Part shown: piece after piece, positions 1 to 7,430 of the stretch
Position numbering within the stretch: position 1 is the stretch's first letter
Layout of the letters: the number at the start of each line of letters is the position of its first letter
Assembly (NCBI RefSeq): GCF_000312585.1
Contig: NZ_HE998012.1
Span: 4,418-37,169 of the forward strand
DNA: 32,752 nucleotides
Source of the DNA: Bartonella queenslandensis AUST/NH15
GTDB lineage: Bacteria > Pseudomonadota > Alphaproteobacteria > Rhizobiales > Rhizobiaceae
Direction of reading: 5' to 3'
Program-made: the position numbers and the translations under genes
Notes under the pieces: generated by a model
What the model was told of the DNA's origin: nothing
The model's database searches: none
What the model saw: the letters and a program-made list of their open reading frames with translations, nothing else

Positions 1-132
1 ATCCCATTTTAACTAAAATCGTTATGAAAAACATTTGTTTGGGTAGTACGAGTGACATTATTATTGGTGCAAATTTACAATCAATAGATATACTTTGAAC
101 ATTCTGTATTTTTAGGCTATAGTTAATTTCAA

Positions 133-450
133 TTACCCGTTACCCGTGAATAACAGCGTAGCAAGTTGGGTTGCCGAGCCAGCAATGATAACACCGACCG
201 CCCATCGTACAAATGTATCTTTTTCGATGTAGCGTCCTGCATAACCAATTGCTAGACATAAAAGTATAACAGCGGCAGCGATAGGAATAATATGATCAAT
301 AAGGTCTTTTTGGAGGCCCTCTAAAGCTTTTTTAGCAGTATCTAGTTTTTGTGCATACGCAGGATGCGTTATAATAAAGGCACTTATAGCTGCAAAAAGT
401 ATGGTAATTTTGTTGTTACTTTTTGATTGGAGATTAATGAATTTTTGCAT
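133..450 (-). CDS. trwL: TrwL/VirB2-type pilin subunit (fifth copy in transcription order)
   Basis: Predicted pilin subunit of a Trw (VirB-like) type IV secretion system, 105 aa. It has an N-terminal signal peptide (hydrophobic stretch about residues 16-31, likely cleavage after AYA). A mature hydrophobic domain follows, with a core IIPIAAAVILLCLAIGYAG and then a GRYIEKDTFVRWAVGV segment shared almost unchanged with the neighbouring copies. The 106 bases upstream of the signal-peptide cleavage point and the C-terminal tail (LFTGNG) vary between copies. A good ribosome binding site (AAGAGGG) lies just before the ATG. It is the most downstream of five tandem copies, and further trw genes are expected to the left of the window. 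Multiple TrwL copies are a known feature of Bartonella trw loci, where they are thought to give variant surface pili for erythrocyte adhesion. The copy number label here is mine. Confidence 0.9.
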   Translation of the reverse strand: MQKFINLQSKSNNKITILFAAISAFIITHPAYAQKLDTAKKALEGLQKDLIDHIIPIAAAVILLCLAIGYAGRYIEKDTFVRWAVGVIIAGSATQLATLLFTGNG

Positions 451-588
451 GTTTCCCTCTTATTAATACTCTAAATAACATTTTATATATCTTTAATACA
501 AATGAAACCGCCATTGTATTATTTTCAATTGGTTAATAACTTTACAATTTATAAAAACATTTTGTATTATATTTTGCCATAGTCAAAT

Positions 589-906
589 TTAACCAGCTGC
601 ACCTGTAAATAACAGCTTAGCAAGTTGGGTCGCAGAGCCAGCAATGATAACACCAATAGCCCACCGTACAAATGTATCCTTTTCGATGTAGCGTCCCGCA
701 TAACCAATTGCTAAACACAAAAGTATAACGGCGGCAGCGATAGGAATAATATGATCAATAAGGTCTTTTTGGAGGCCCTCTAAAGCTGTCTTAGCATTTT
801 TTAGCTGTGCATATGCAGGATGTGTTACAAAAAATACAGCTACAGCTGTAAAAATTGCAGCGATCTTGTTATTATTTTTTGATTGGATATTAACTGATCT
901 TTCCAT
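589..906 (-). CDS. trwL: TrwL/VirB2-type pilin subunit (fourth copy)
   Basis: Pilin paralogue of 105 aa, closest to the copy at 133-450: both share the stretch ALEGLQKDLIDHIIPIAAAV and an LLFTG tail. The first 35 residues differ (Met-Glu-Arg-Ser start, signal peptide ending AYAQ). The mature domain has two hydrophobic segments separated by the conserved YIEKDTFVRW turn, typical of VirB2-like pilins. It is separated from its neighbours by 138-210 bases of AT-rich spacer, so the repeat unit is gene plus spacer of roughly 450 bp. The ribosome binding site (GAAAGAAA) is weaker than that of the last copy, which may give unequal expression among paralogues. The family call is firm; the individual role of this copy is unknown. 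Confidence 0.9.
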   Translation of the reverse strand: MERSVNIQSKNNNKIAAIFTAVAVFFVTHPAYAQLKNAKTALEGLQKDLIDHIIPIAAAVILLCLAIGYAGRYIEKDTFVRWAIGVIIAGSATQLAKLLFTGAAG

Positions 907-1044
907 ATTTTTCTTTCATCAAGATTGTAAATAACGTTTCATATACCTTGAATATAAGTGAAATCACCATTTGTTTATCTATAATTGATTAGAGAAGTCT
1001 CACCTTTAAAAAATACTGTGTATTACATGTCGTCGTGGTTAAGT

Positions 1045-1359
1045 TTAACCACCTGCACCTTTGAATAACACTGCAACAAGTTGGGTTGCAGAGCCAGCGA
1101 TGATAACACCAACTGCTCATCGTACAAATTCAATGTAGCGTCCCGCATAACCAATTGCTAAGCACAAAAGTATGACGGCAGCAGCGACAGGAATAATGTG
1201 TGCAATGAGGTCATCCTGTAAACTCTTTAGCGCTTTGTTAGCATTTGTTAAAGTTTGTTGGGCATATACAGAAGTACTCATAAAAAATGCAGCTATAGTT
1301 GCAGCAATTGTGATAATTTTACCATTATCGTTCAATTGGAAATTGATTAATTTTCTCAT
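1045..1359 (-). pseudogene. trwL: TrwL pilin copy, truncated (third copy)
   Basis: Third trwL paralogue, interrupted. Read on the minus strand from ATG at 1359 (aligned to the MQKFIN/MRKLIN start of its neighbours), it is normal through the signal peptide and hydrophobic core up to GRYIE. Two lesions follow: an in-frame 9-base loss removes the Lys-Asp-Thr of the conserved IEKDTFVR motif, and the codon for the invariant Trp is TGA (complement of 1117-1119). The remaining 24 codons are still open in the same frame, encode a recognisable AVGVIIAGSATQL tail, and end at TAA (1045-1047). The product would stop at about 80 residues without its second hydrophobic segment. The intact remainder suggests a recent loss, or a donor for gene conversion into other copies. 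Confidence 0.85.
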
Positions 1360-1501
1360 ATTACTCAGCCTCATCAGACCATATTTGACGCAAATAGCTT
1401 TTTTGCAAAATAAGAAGCAATTTTATTGATATGGAATGAACATATTGAAATCTAAACTTTTTTCATGAAAATAACACTTCATCGTGCAAAAATTTTATCA
1501 G

Positions 1502-1813
1502 TTACTTTGTAAATAATAAAGCGGCAAGCTCACTTGCTGAACCAGCGATAACAACACCTATTGCCCACCGAACGAATGTATCTTTCTCGATGTAGCGCCC
1601 TGCATAACCGATTGCCAAGCACAAAAGTATGACAGCAGCAGCGATAGGGATAAGTCCAATCAATTCCGTCTTGAACTTATTTAAAACATCTTTTGCATTT
1701 TTTAATTCTTGTGCTTGAGCACACACAGAGTGTGTTAGAAAAAAAGCAGTCGTTATTGTAACGATTGAAGTGCTTTTATTAACCATTGTTTGAAGAATAT
1801 TTAATTGTTTCAT
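1502..1813 (-). CDS. trwL: TrwL/VirB2-type pilin subunit (second copy)
   Basis: Pilin paralogue of 103 aa. It belongs with the copy at 1930-2247 as a second subgroup: both start with a NILQT motif after a basic N-terminus, carry AQAQ(E/G)LK after the signal peptide and KF(K/Q)TEL before the hydrophobic core, and lack the DLIDH motif of the downstream copies. The core from IPIAAAVILLCLAIGYAG to YIEKDTFVRWA matches the rest of the family. The C-terminus ends in LLFTK. The ATG at 1813 is preceded by a GGATAA ribosome binding site. The predicted product is exported and inserted in the inner membrane as a pilin precursor, then assembled into the Trw surface filament. Confidence 0.9.
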   Translation of the reverse strand: MKQLNILQTMVNKSTSIVTITTAFFLTHSVCAQAQELKNAKDVLNKFKTELIGLIPIAAAVILLCLAIGYAGRYIEKDTFVRWAIGVVIAGSASELAALLFTK

Positions 1814-1929
1814 ATTGTTTATCCAAATTTAAGTTACAGGTTGTATAAATACTCTCTCTTTTTCGATATGATTTTTATCGATATGCATAATCTTTAGATT
1901 TTAGGTTCTTCTTTGAATAAAAGAACATT

Positions 1930-2247
1930 TTATGGTTTTGTGAATAACATATTTGCAAGTTCAGCTGCTGAACCGGCGATAATGACACCTACCGCCCACC
2001 GAACGAATGTATCTTTCTCGATGTAGCGTCCTGCATAACCGATTGCTAAGCACAAAAGTATAACAGCAGCAGCGATAGGAATAATCGTTTTTAATTCTGT
2101 CTGGAATTTTGTTAAAACTTCTCCTGCTTTTTTCAAACCTTGTGCTTGGGCCCATGCAGAGTGGGTCATAAAAAATAGAGTTAAACCTGCAGAGATTTGA
2201 GTAGTTTTATTACGAATTATTGTTTGAAGAATATTTGATCGTTTCAT
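1930..2247 (-). CDS. trwL: TrwL/VirB2-type pilin subunit (first copy)
   Basis: First trwL paralogue of the array, 105 aa from the ATG at 2247. I chose this start rather than the longer frame because AGGA lies 8 bases before it and because MKRSNILQT aligns with the start of the next copy. It has a signal peptide, a hydrophobic core, and the family motif GRYIEKDTFVRWAVGVIIAG, ending LFTKP. The end of the preceding gene (stop at 2210) runs about 38 bases into this gene in another frame, so translation of the two may be coupled. Its N-terminal region is most like that of the copy at 1502-1813. As the first copy after the probable promoter, it may be the most highly expressed. Confidence 0.88.
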   Translation of the reverse strand: MKRSNILQTIIRNKTTQISAGLTLFFMTHSAWAQAQGLKKAGEVLTKFQTELKTIIPIAAAVILLCLAIGYAGRYIEKDTFVRWAVGVIIAGSAAELANMLFTKP

Positions 2248-2509
2248 GTTTTTCATCCTGATTAAGACTAAAACTTCCACAAATAACCCCTCTTTCATAA
2301 AGAAATTTAAAGAGATATTTCGGATCAGCCCAAGTTCTTAATTTTCCTCTTTGTGTAAGTAGTGTATATTTATCTGGTTTTCCGGTGATTGGATCATCAG
2401 CAACAAACGTAAAATACCACTCTCTTTCAGAGAGCATAATAATTGTAACCTCACGTGCTGCTTTCTGATTAAACGCTATATCAACGCTGTTCTGTTCTAT
2501 CATTTTCAT
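2210..2509 (-). CDS. Small plasmid-type protein in the korA-like position of the trw operon
   Basis: A 99-aa protein between trwN and the trwL array. Its central part reads like small plasmid-borne proteins with a YTLLTQRGKLRTWADP segment followed by KYLFKFLYERGV. I see no obvious helix-turn-helix, signal peptide or membrane segment. In trw loci a repressor gene (korA) lies between trwN and trwL, so position suggests a regulatory or accessory role, but the sequence does not prove it. The ATG at 2509 has a GAGGG ribosome binding site 8 bases upstream. The last 12 or so residues (after GSFSLNQDE) overlap the first trwL gene and are low-complexity (SSNNNS), so the C-terminus may have been extended by loss of an earlier stop. 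Confidence 0.6.
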   Translation of the reverse strand: MKMIEQNSVDIAFNQKAAREVTIIMLSEREWYFTFVADDPITGKPDKYTLLTQRGKLRTWADPKYLFKFLYERGVICGSFSLNQDEKHETIKYSSNNNS

Positions 2510-2523
2510 TTTTTGCCCTCAAT

Positions 2524-2537
2524 TAGAATAGATTCTA
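2524..2537. promoter_or_regulatory. Perfect inverted repeat upstream of the korA-position gene
   Basis: TAGAAT-AG-ATTCTA, with 6-base arms and a 2-base centre. It lies 15 bases upstream of the start codon at 2509 and downstream of a candidate -10 box. The placement suits a repressor or autoregulatory site controlling the pilin operon. No binding protein can be assigned from sequence. Confidence 0.4.
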
Positions 2538-2583
2538 TCCAATCTTACTAATTAGAGCTTTAATCTCTCTTTATCTACCTTTC

Positions 2584-2589
2584 ATTATA
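2584..2589 (-). promoter_or_regulatory. Candidate -10 box for the korA-position/trwL transcript
   Basis: Perfect TATAAT on the minus strand in the 125-base gap between trwN and the next gene. A -35 box is not clear (TAGAAC lies 19 bases upstream). The position suggests that the pilin array has its own promoter rather than relying only on read-through from trwN. Confidence 0.4.
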
Positions 2590-2634
2590 ATATCCTATCA
2601 AAATTTTAGTTCTAATTTGCAAAAGCAAGACATA

Positions 2635-3270
2635 TCATTCGTGTTGTTTTCCCAAAGAAGAAGAATCCTCTGTCGCAAAAGCATCATGAACACTACTTGC
2701 TTTATGTGTAAACGCATCTTCCAGTTCTTCTTGGGAAAGAGGAAGATATTCCATCTTAATTATTTGGCTTCGTTTTCCTTCGTGAATTTCTATAGCTTCT
2801 TGCGATGTTTGATCATCTACAAGTAGAAAACTTTCTGCTTCAAAAAATGAAGAAATCTTCTGTATATAAAGGTTATTTAAATTTCCCATATTATAGAAAT
2901 TTAGCGCAGATTGTAATGCATCCTCTTTAGAGTTGTATACAAATGCTTTTGGCTCATAGTGGTAGGTTAAAGCGGTTTGTTTAACTTTAAGATTTCTGCA
3001 AAAATCAAATATGTCAAAAAAAGAAAACGATTCCACATCTTCAACATCACTTTGTTCCAAATTTACGTCAAAACTATGTTTACTTTGTTTAAATGGCTCA
3101 CTTGTTGCAATTTCTTCTCTAAGCAGAGATAACTGACAGAATAATTTATTATCATTATCTCTTATATAAACATTATCCCGTACTTCTTGTTTGACGAAAG
3201 CTGAAAATGCTAGATGAGGGGGATTGGATATATATGCGGCAGCAAACATTGTGAAATCTGGGACAATCAT
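2635..3270 (-). CDS. trwN: TrwN/VirB1-like protein, strongly diverged lytic transglycosylase
   Basis: A 211-aa protein that aligns along its length with VirB1/TrwN peptidoglycan hydrolases, which open the murein layer for type IV secretion assembly. The FSAFVKQEVRDNVYI segment matches the catalytic-Glu region of the family (IVQVESGFNPYAI), with the Glu retained but the following Ser-Gly lost. SFDVNLEQSD matches the VGLxQIN motif, with Gln kept but Ile-Asn changed. FDFCRNLKV matches FDPCxNLK. ALNFYNMGNLNN matches the ALxxYNxGN motif, followed by YIQKI (usual YVxKV). The start at 3270 has AAGGTG 8 bases upstream; there is no clear signal peptide. The tail (residues 150-211) is acidic and unrelated to anything I know. 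The gene may be inactive as an enzyme but retained as a scaffold. Confidence 0.65.
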   Translation of the reverse strand: MIVPDFTMFAAAYISNPPHLAFSAFVKQEVRDNVYIRDNDNKLFCQLSLLREEIATSEPFKQSKHSFDVNLEQSDVEDVESFSFFDIFDFCRNLKVKQTALTYHYEPKAFVYNSKEDALQSALNFYNMGNLNNLYIQKISSFFEAESFLLVDDQTSQEAIEIHEGKRSQIIKMEYLPLSQEELEDAFTHKASSVHDAFATEDSSSLGKQHE

Positions 3271-3868
3271 CAGCAATACACCTTATTATAAAGAATTTTA
3301 TTGATATAAATGCCAATTTTGTTGGTGCTTTTTGTCGCTGTCTTTTGATTTTATAATTTTTCAGAACAAGATTGTTTAGCTTGGGACGTTCCTTGTGATT
3401 ATTGCTTTGTTTTCTTCTAAGAAGATCTATAATATACACCAATATCCAACAAATAAGATCAATTTTCGGAATAGAATAGAGGACATTAAGCCAACTAATA
3501 TTATTAGAATCACGAGAAAAAACGCGAGCTTTAAGCAATAATGATCTTTGGAATTTTATTGAAATTTTCTGTTTCATATAATTTTTTAGTTGTAAAAAAC
3601 TTCTCAAAGCACATTTATATGAAGTAAAAATTCGTTTTATGAGAGAGTATTCCTTATTCTCATAATAAGCTACACCACCATTATCGGAAGAGGGCTTGTT
3701 CTTTGTTACATATTGCCATAGTTTATAGAGTGGTGATTTATATTTACCTTTGATTGCTGATTCATGAGAGTCAGAGAGGTGTGAAGGTGTTTGTGCACTG
3801 TACTTGTCAGTTCTAATAACTGAACTGAAAAAAGACATAGCAGTGGTAATTGATATACCATTAAGCAT
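3173..3868 (-). CDS. Unidentified protein upstream of trwN (possibly degenerate)
   Basis: An open frame of 231 codons from ATG 3868. It is the first minus-strand gene of the trw region and is divergent from the H-NS gene. I recognise no domain. The sequence is rich in Lys, Ser and Asn, with one hydrophobic stretch (LICWILVYIIDLL, about residues 142-154) followed by a basic tail (KNYKIKRQRQK). The last 30 or so residues overlap the start of trwN in another frame and are Cys/Arg-rich, unlike the rest. This suggests that the natural stop has been lost or that the frame is partly fortuitous. An in-frame TTG at 3883 is an alternative start. Low confidence that a functional protein is made. Confidence 0.35.
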   Translation of the reverse strand: MLNGISITTAMSFFSSVIRTDKYSAQTPSHLSDSHESAIKGKYKSPLYKLWQYVTKNKPSSDNGGVAYYENKEYSLIKRIFTSYKCALRSFLQLKNYMKQKISIKFQRSLLLKARVFSRDSNNISWLNVLYSIPKIDLICWILVYIIDLLRRKQSNNHKERPKLNNLVLKNYKIKRQRQKAPTKLAFISIKFFIIRCIADDCPRFHNVCCRIYIQSPSSSIFSFRQTRSTG

Positions 3869-3937
3869 CTTTTTGTATTCCAAAGCACATCTCCGTCAAA
3901 GTGATATATTTATCGTAATTTTAATTCCGATAACAAA

Positions 3938-3954
3938 TAGACAAAAATTGTCTA
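3938..3954. promoter_or_regulatory. 17-bp perfect palindrome overlapping the hns -10 box
   Basis: TAGACAA-AAA-TTGTCTA, with 7-base arms and a 3-base spacer. Its right arm overlaps the first two bases of a perfect TATAAT (3953-3958) that lies 54 bases before the hns GTG. A protein bound here would block RNA polymerase. Candidates are the H-NS-like protein itself, a Kor-type repressor, or a chromosomal regulator. The site lies in the gap between the divergent transcripts, so it could control both. Confidence 0.55.
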
Positions 3955-4011
3955 TAATTGTGTTTAAAATATGGCAAAGGGCAATTCTTTTTTGCAAGGG
4001 GAGTAATTAAG

Positions 4012-4299
4012 GTGAATGATCTCAAAAATATGAATTTTGATGAACTACAAGAGATGCGTATACAAATCGATATGGAATTGAAAAAACGGCAAGCAAAAGA
4101 AAAGCAAGATGCACGACGAAAAATTCTTGAAATTGCTAATACCCATGGAATTGATATCGCTGATCTTGTGAGTAAAGAGCGTCATTATAGGAATCCCAAT
4201 AACCAATGGGAATTATGGAATGGGCGTGGGCGTAGACCTAAGTGGATTAAAGAGTGGTTGGAGAATGGATATACACTTGATGAACTCGAAGTAACATAA
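4012..4299 (+). CDS. H-NS family nucleoid protein / xenogeneic silencer
   Basis: A 95-aa H-NS-type protein. The N-terminal half (NFDELQEMRIQIDMELKKRQ onward) is a charged helical oligomerisation region. The C-terminal domain has the family signature: HYRNPNNQWELWNGRGRRPKW, where the GRGRRP loop inserts into the minor groove of AT-rich DNA. I chose the GTG at 4012 because AGGGGAG lies 8 bases upstream; the longer frame from 3958 starts inside the -10 box. H-NS proteins bind and repress AT-rich, laterally acquired DNA. This gene is transcribed away from the trw genes, so a role in silencing or tuning that locus is a reasonable inference, not shown. The palindrome over its promoter suggests autoregulation or outside control. 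Confidence 0.85.
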   Translation: MNDLKNMNFDELQEMRIQIDMELKKRQAKEKQDARRKILEIANTHGIDIADLVSKERHYRNPNNQWELWNGRGRRPKWIKEWLENGYTLDELEVT

Positions 4300-4538
4300 C
4301 ATATGTGCAATATTTATAAATAAAGGGAATACCAAGAGATATGAATGCAAGAAATAGACTCTTTTTGCTCCTTTGATTGTATAAAAATACTGAACTGATA
4401 TAGTAGCCTATTGAGGTGTCAAATAAAATGGCAGAAAGTACGGACAAATATATCTGAATGCAAAAGGTATTATTGTCATAAGTTGGTATCATCATTATGC
4501 TCACTCGTTTAAAGTATTATAATTAATTTTGGCATTTG

Positions 4539-4560
4539 AAGGAGGAGTTACCTCCTTTTT
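4539..4560 (+). terminator. Rho-independent terminator downstream of hns
   Basis: AAGGAGG-AGTTA-CCTCCTT forms a 7-bp stem with a 5-base loop and runs straight into a T tract. It lies about 240 bases after the hns stop with no gene between, so it is the likely end of that transcript. Confidence 0.7.
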
Positions 4561-4732
4561 GTAGTTTTTCTTAACATTGCCTTTTTTAGTTTATGAAAAT
4601 CAATGGGTTTATTGATTTTTTACAAAAAGGGTTGGAATCAGAAGAATTTATTGCGTCAGCTACCTTCCAAAGGAGCATGCCAATACTATTGTTATATTTT
4701 CTATCCATGATGTTGTGACAGTTCTTAGTATT

Positions 4733-4990
4733 TGAGACGGTTTATAAAAGGCATTTTTAGTCTTTTCTTCAAACATTTTTACCGACATGGCTCGTTTGTT
4801 TATGATACGTGACAGGCATGGTTTTGATTGATTCAATAAGAAAAAGTTAAAATGAGAGATCTTACGGTGTTCAAGGTTCTAAGTAACGACAAATTATTAT
4901 TGTAAATCAATTTGTTGTTTGATTCTAAACTAATATAGAAAATGATAATTTTATTAATCAATATGTTGATAAGTGAGCTTCCTTATCTTT
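4733..4990. repeat. Dispersed repeat family A, copy 1
   Basis: Shares an ordered set of motifs with 19003-19205 and 25447-25690: TTGAGACGGT..ATAA.AGGC near the start, TGGTTTTGATTGATT in the middle, AAAATGAGAGA, and ATTAATCAATATGTTGAT near the end. The copies have diverged by substitutions and small indels. No reading frame or terminal inverted repeat is visible. Confidence 0.5.
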
Positions 4991-5964
4991 TTGCAATACT
5001 GTTCTGTAGAACAAAAACCTGATGTTATGGATTTCGGTTGGTCTTTTTTCTGTAAGATTATATATGTGAGGCATGCACTTTATTTATCGTTCATATAGTT
5101 GGGATGAGTAAGTATGTGAAAAACGAAAATTTTCTATGGCGGATGAGTGTGGTAATAGGATTTTGTGACACGTTTTGAAGTGTCTGTGATTAAAACTCAT
5201 TTATAGGCATTTATTGAATAAAGAGCGTATTGAAAATAAAAAGGTTGAGTTCTTTTTTTACTGCAATTTGCTTTGTTTTATGGTGTGGAGGTTAAGAGGC
5301 AATACACAAGCTTATAATTGTGTGTGATGGTATAAAGTGCAGAAAACTTTGTTGTATATCGAAATGCTTTTCTAAAATCATGTGGCATTTCACAATAAGT
5401 TTTAAAGGACTTGATAAGTTTTTAAAGATTTGTCTGATAAATAGAACGCCATTGTTTTTGCAAAGTTATAGGCTTTTAAAAAGAAACATCTTCAATGCAG
5501 ATCAGATTATTTTATGATGTTTCGTGTGAATAGTATAACGTAAAAGTCTCTATAAAAATATAAAATCCATTGTTCATCATCATTTTTATTTCAATAAAAA
5601 GTATAAAAGCTGTGCCATTATACACTTTGCTCACTTTTAATGTTTCGCAATAGGCTTTGATACAAGGGATGTGGCATGAAAGGTTTTGCTTCTTTTTTTT
5701 TTAATTCATTTTTTTCTCTATGCTCATCCCATTTGTGGCGTGCAAAGGGTGATTTTGATTACTTCAAAAGGAAAGGGATTAGAAATAAGAGTATTTTATG
5801 ATTTTTAGCTTTCTCATTTAACATGAGAACAATGATGTATTCATTATAAGTCAAAATTTGTCTGATAAAGAAAGACTTATTTATTTTTTATGCTTGCAAC
5901 ACATTGTCTTTTGAGGTCTGGTGATATAAAGTAACTTCCATTAAATGTTTTTTCAGTGTGTGGT

Positions 5965-6095
5965 GAATATTCTTAAAGTATGGCTTGCGTGTCTTTCCTA
6001 TGGTTAAGTGAAATATGGGAGGGGGAAGTCAAGGGAAATTTACGCGATAAGCAACCGGATTGTTTACGGACCGGATTGGATGGGATTTTTTGTTA
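5965..6095. repeat. Dispersed repeat family B, copy 1
   Basis: Contains ATATTCTTAAAG, GGCTTGCGTGTC, TTAAGTGAAATATGGGAG, AAGTCAAGGGAAATT and CGATAAGCAACCGGATTG in this order. The same order is seen at 25725-25850 and, in part, at 11190-11310. It lies just downstream of the ubiH-like stop. No coding content. Confidence 0.5.
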
Positions 6096-6152
6096 TTGAG
6101 GGGAGGGAAAGAAGCCAAAGGTTGTAAAAAGTGAAAAGGTATGAATTTTTGC

Positions 6153-7430
6153 TTAAAGCGGGAGGCCATTTAGAAGTCGGGGTGCGTTTGGGGTAAGGCC
6201 AGCAGCTTCTTGAATGAAATATTTTTTTATTTTTGGCGCTTGATTGACGATTCCAAGACCGGTATCGCGAAGCATCCGTAAGAGAAGGTTATCGTTAGAA
6301 AAGAGTTTATTAAGCCAATCATTGCTTAAAGCCATACGGACAATTTCAAAACGTCTCCAACTTTGATAGCGCTCTAAAGTAGTGAGGGAGCCAATGTCAA
6401 GACCCAATCGTGCTGTTTCAATAATCACTTCAGAAAGGGCAGCGCTATCACGTAATCCTAAATTGAGTCCTTGTCCTGCAATAGGATGGATGGTATGGGC
6501 AGCGTCTCCAACGAGGGCAAAACGGGGCTTAATACATTGACGTGTTAAAGAAAGGTTTAGGGGAAAAGCTTGACGTTCACCATTCCAAGAGAGTTTTCCT
6601 AATTGATGGCCAATGCGTCTTTCGAGTTCTGTTTCAAAAATAAGTGCATCAGCTTTGAGGTAGTATTGCGCAGTTTTATGGTTTTCATTCCATACAATGG
6701 CGGATCGGTTGCCTTTGAGAGGGAGAAGAGCGAAAGGGCCAGCAGGTAAAAAATGTTGAATTGCTTGACCATTATGGGGTTTTTCATGTTCAACTGTGCA
6801 GATAATTGCTGTTTGTTTATAGGCATGAGAAAAGTTTTTAAGACCTGCTTTTTGGCGTAATTTTGAATGGGCGCCATCAGCTGCAATAAGCAATTTTGTT
6901 TGCCAAACCTCTTCATTATCTAAGGTGACAGTTGTGTGTTGGTTGCTTTGATGAAAATCAATGACACGCGTGTTTGCCATAACAGGGATATCAAGATCTT
7001 TGACACGTTTTTTTAAAGTGTTGATGAGTTCTCTCTGTTCTACCATAGTTGCAAAGGGTTCACCGGGGGTAATGTCGCCTTCAAATGTTAAAAGAGTTGG
7101 TTTGACAGGATCACTTATGCTTGTATCTGTGATGATCATGGAGTGAATGGGTTGCGCATAGGGTTGTATAGGTTCCCAACATTGCAATTGTTTTAACATA
7201 CGAACAGAAGCAGCAGCAAGGGCGATGGTTCGTATATTAGAAGCAGGAATATCTCCTCTTGGAGCAGCATCAACGATGTTTATTTTCAGATTAGGGGCTG
7301 TTTGCTTGAGAGCTATGGCGAGTGTTAAACCGACAGCCGCCCCCCCTGCAATGAGAAGGTCACATTGCTTGATTTTATGGGATTTTATTTTTTTATTGGG
7401 TTTTACATCTTTATGGTGATTAGAATACAC
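6153..7430 (-). CDS. ubiH: UbiH/UbiF-family FAD-dependent monooxygenase (ubiquinone biosynthesis)
   Basis: A 425-aa flavoprotein hydroxylase of the UbiH/Coq6 type, which hydroxylates the aromatic ring of ubiquinone intermediates. The N-terminal FAD-binding Rossmann motif GGAAVGLTLAIAL sits at about residues 29-41. The central DGAHSKLRQ motif is the conserved DG fold of these hydroxylases. The C-terminal LVGDAAHTIHPIAGQGLNLG (about residues 308-327) is the FAD/NAD(P)H-binding GD motif and UbiH signature. The start is probably a GTG with GGAAAAA upstream; the frame stays open further back but has no other start codon. The first 22 residues are basic and not conserved in the family, so the true start might be a little later. 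Which ring position it hydroxylates cannot be read from sequence. It stands alone, followed by repeat family B. Confidence 0.88.
   Translation of the reverse strand: MYSNHHKDVKPNKKIKSHKIKQCDLLIAGGAAVGLTLAIALKQTAPNLKINIVDAAPRGDIPASNIRTIALAAASVRMLKQLQCWEPIQPYAQPIHSMIITDTSISDPVKPTLLTFEGDITPGEPFATMVEQRELINTLKKRVKDLDIPVMANTRVIDFHQSNQHTTVTLDNEEVWQTKLLIAADGAHSKLRQKAGLKNFSHAYKQTAIICTVEHEKPHNGQAIQHFLPAGPFALLPLKGNRSAIVWNENHKTAQYYLKADALIFETELERRIGHQLGKLSWNGERQAFPLNLSLTRQCIKPRFALVGDAAHTIHPIAGQGLNLGLRDSAALSEVIIETARLGLDIGSLTTLERYQSWRRFEIVRMALSNDWLNKLFSNDNLLLRMLRDTGLGIVNQAPKIKKYFIQEAAGLTPNAPRLLNGLPL

Larger units (their letters stand above)
4300..6152. other. Non-coding AT-rich spacer with dispersed repeats
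   Basis: About 1.85 kb with no convincing gene and no tRNA or rRNA that I can see. It holds one terminator (4539-4560), two degenerate copies of repeat family A (about 4733-4990 and 5650-5830), and one copy of repeat family B (about 5965-6095). Short open frames here lack ribosome binding sites and recognisable products. Confidence 0.6.

Noticed and set aside
1117-1119. TGA in the third trwL copy as a recoded Trp or selenocysteine codon
   Set aside because: The 9-base loss beside it and the absence of any recoding structure make plain inactivation more likely.
1172-1429. 85-aa open frame on the plus strand across a trwL copy
   Set aside because: It is antisense to the trwL pseudogene, has no ribosome binding site, and resembles nothing; it reflects the composition of the pilin gene.
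3706-3888. 60-aa minus-strand frame upstream of trwN
   Set aside because: It overlaps the longer unidentified frame and the hns promoter region and shows no family features.
5320-5517. 65-aa plus-strand frame in the 4300-6152 spacer
   Set aside because: No ribosome binding site, biased AT-driven composition and no recognisable product.
4300-6152. Search for tRNA, rRNA or prophage integrase remnants in the long spacers
   Set aside because: No tRNA T-loop signature (GGTTCGA type), no rRNA sequence, and no integrase or transposase frame was visible there or in the other spacers.
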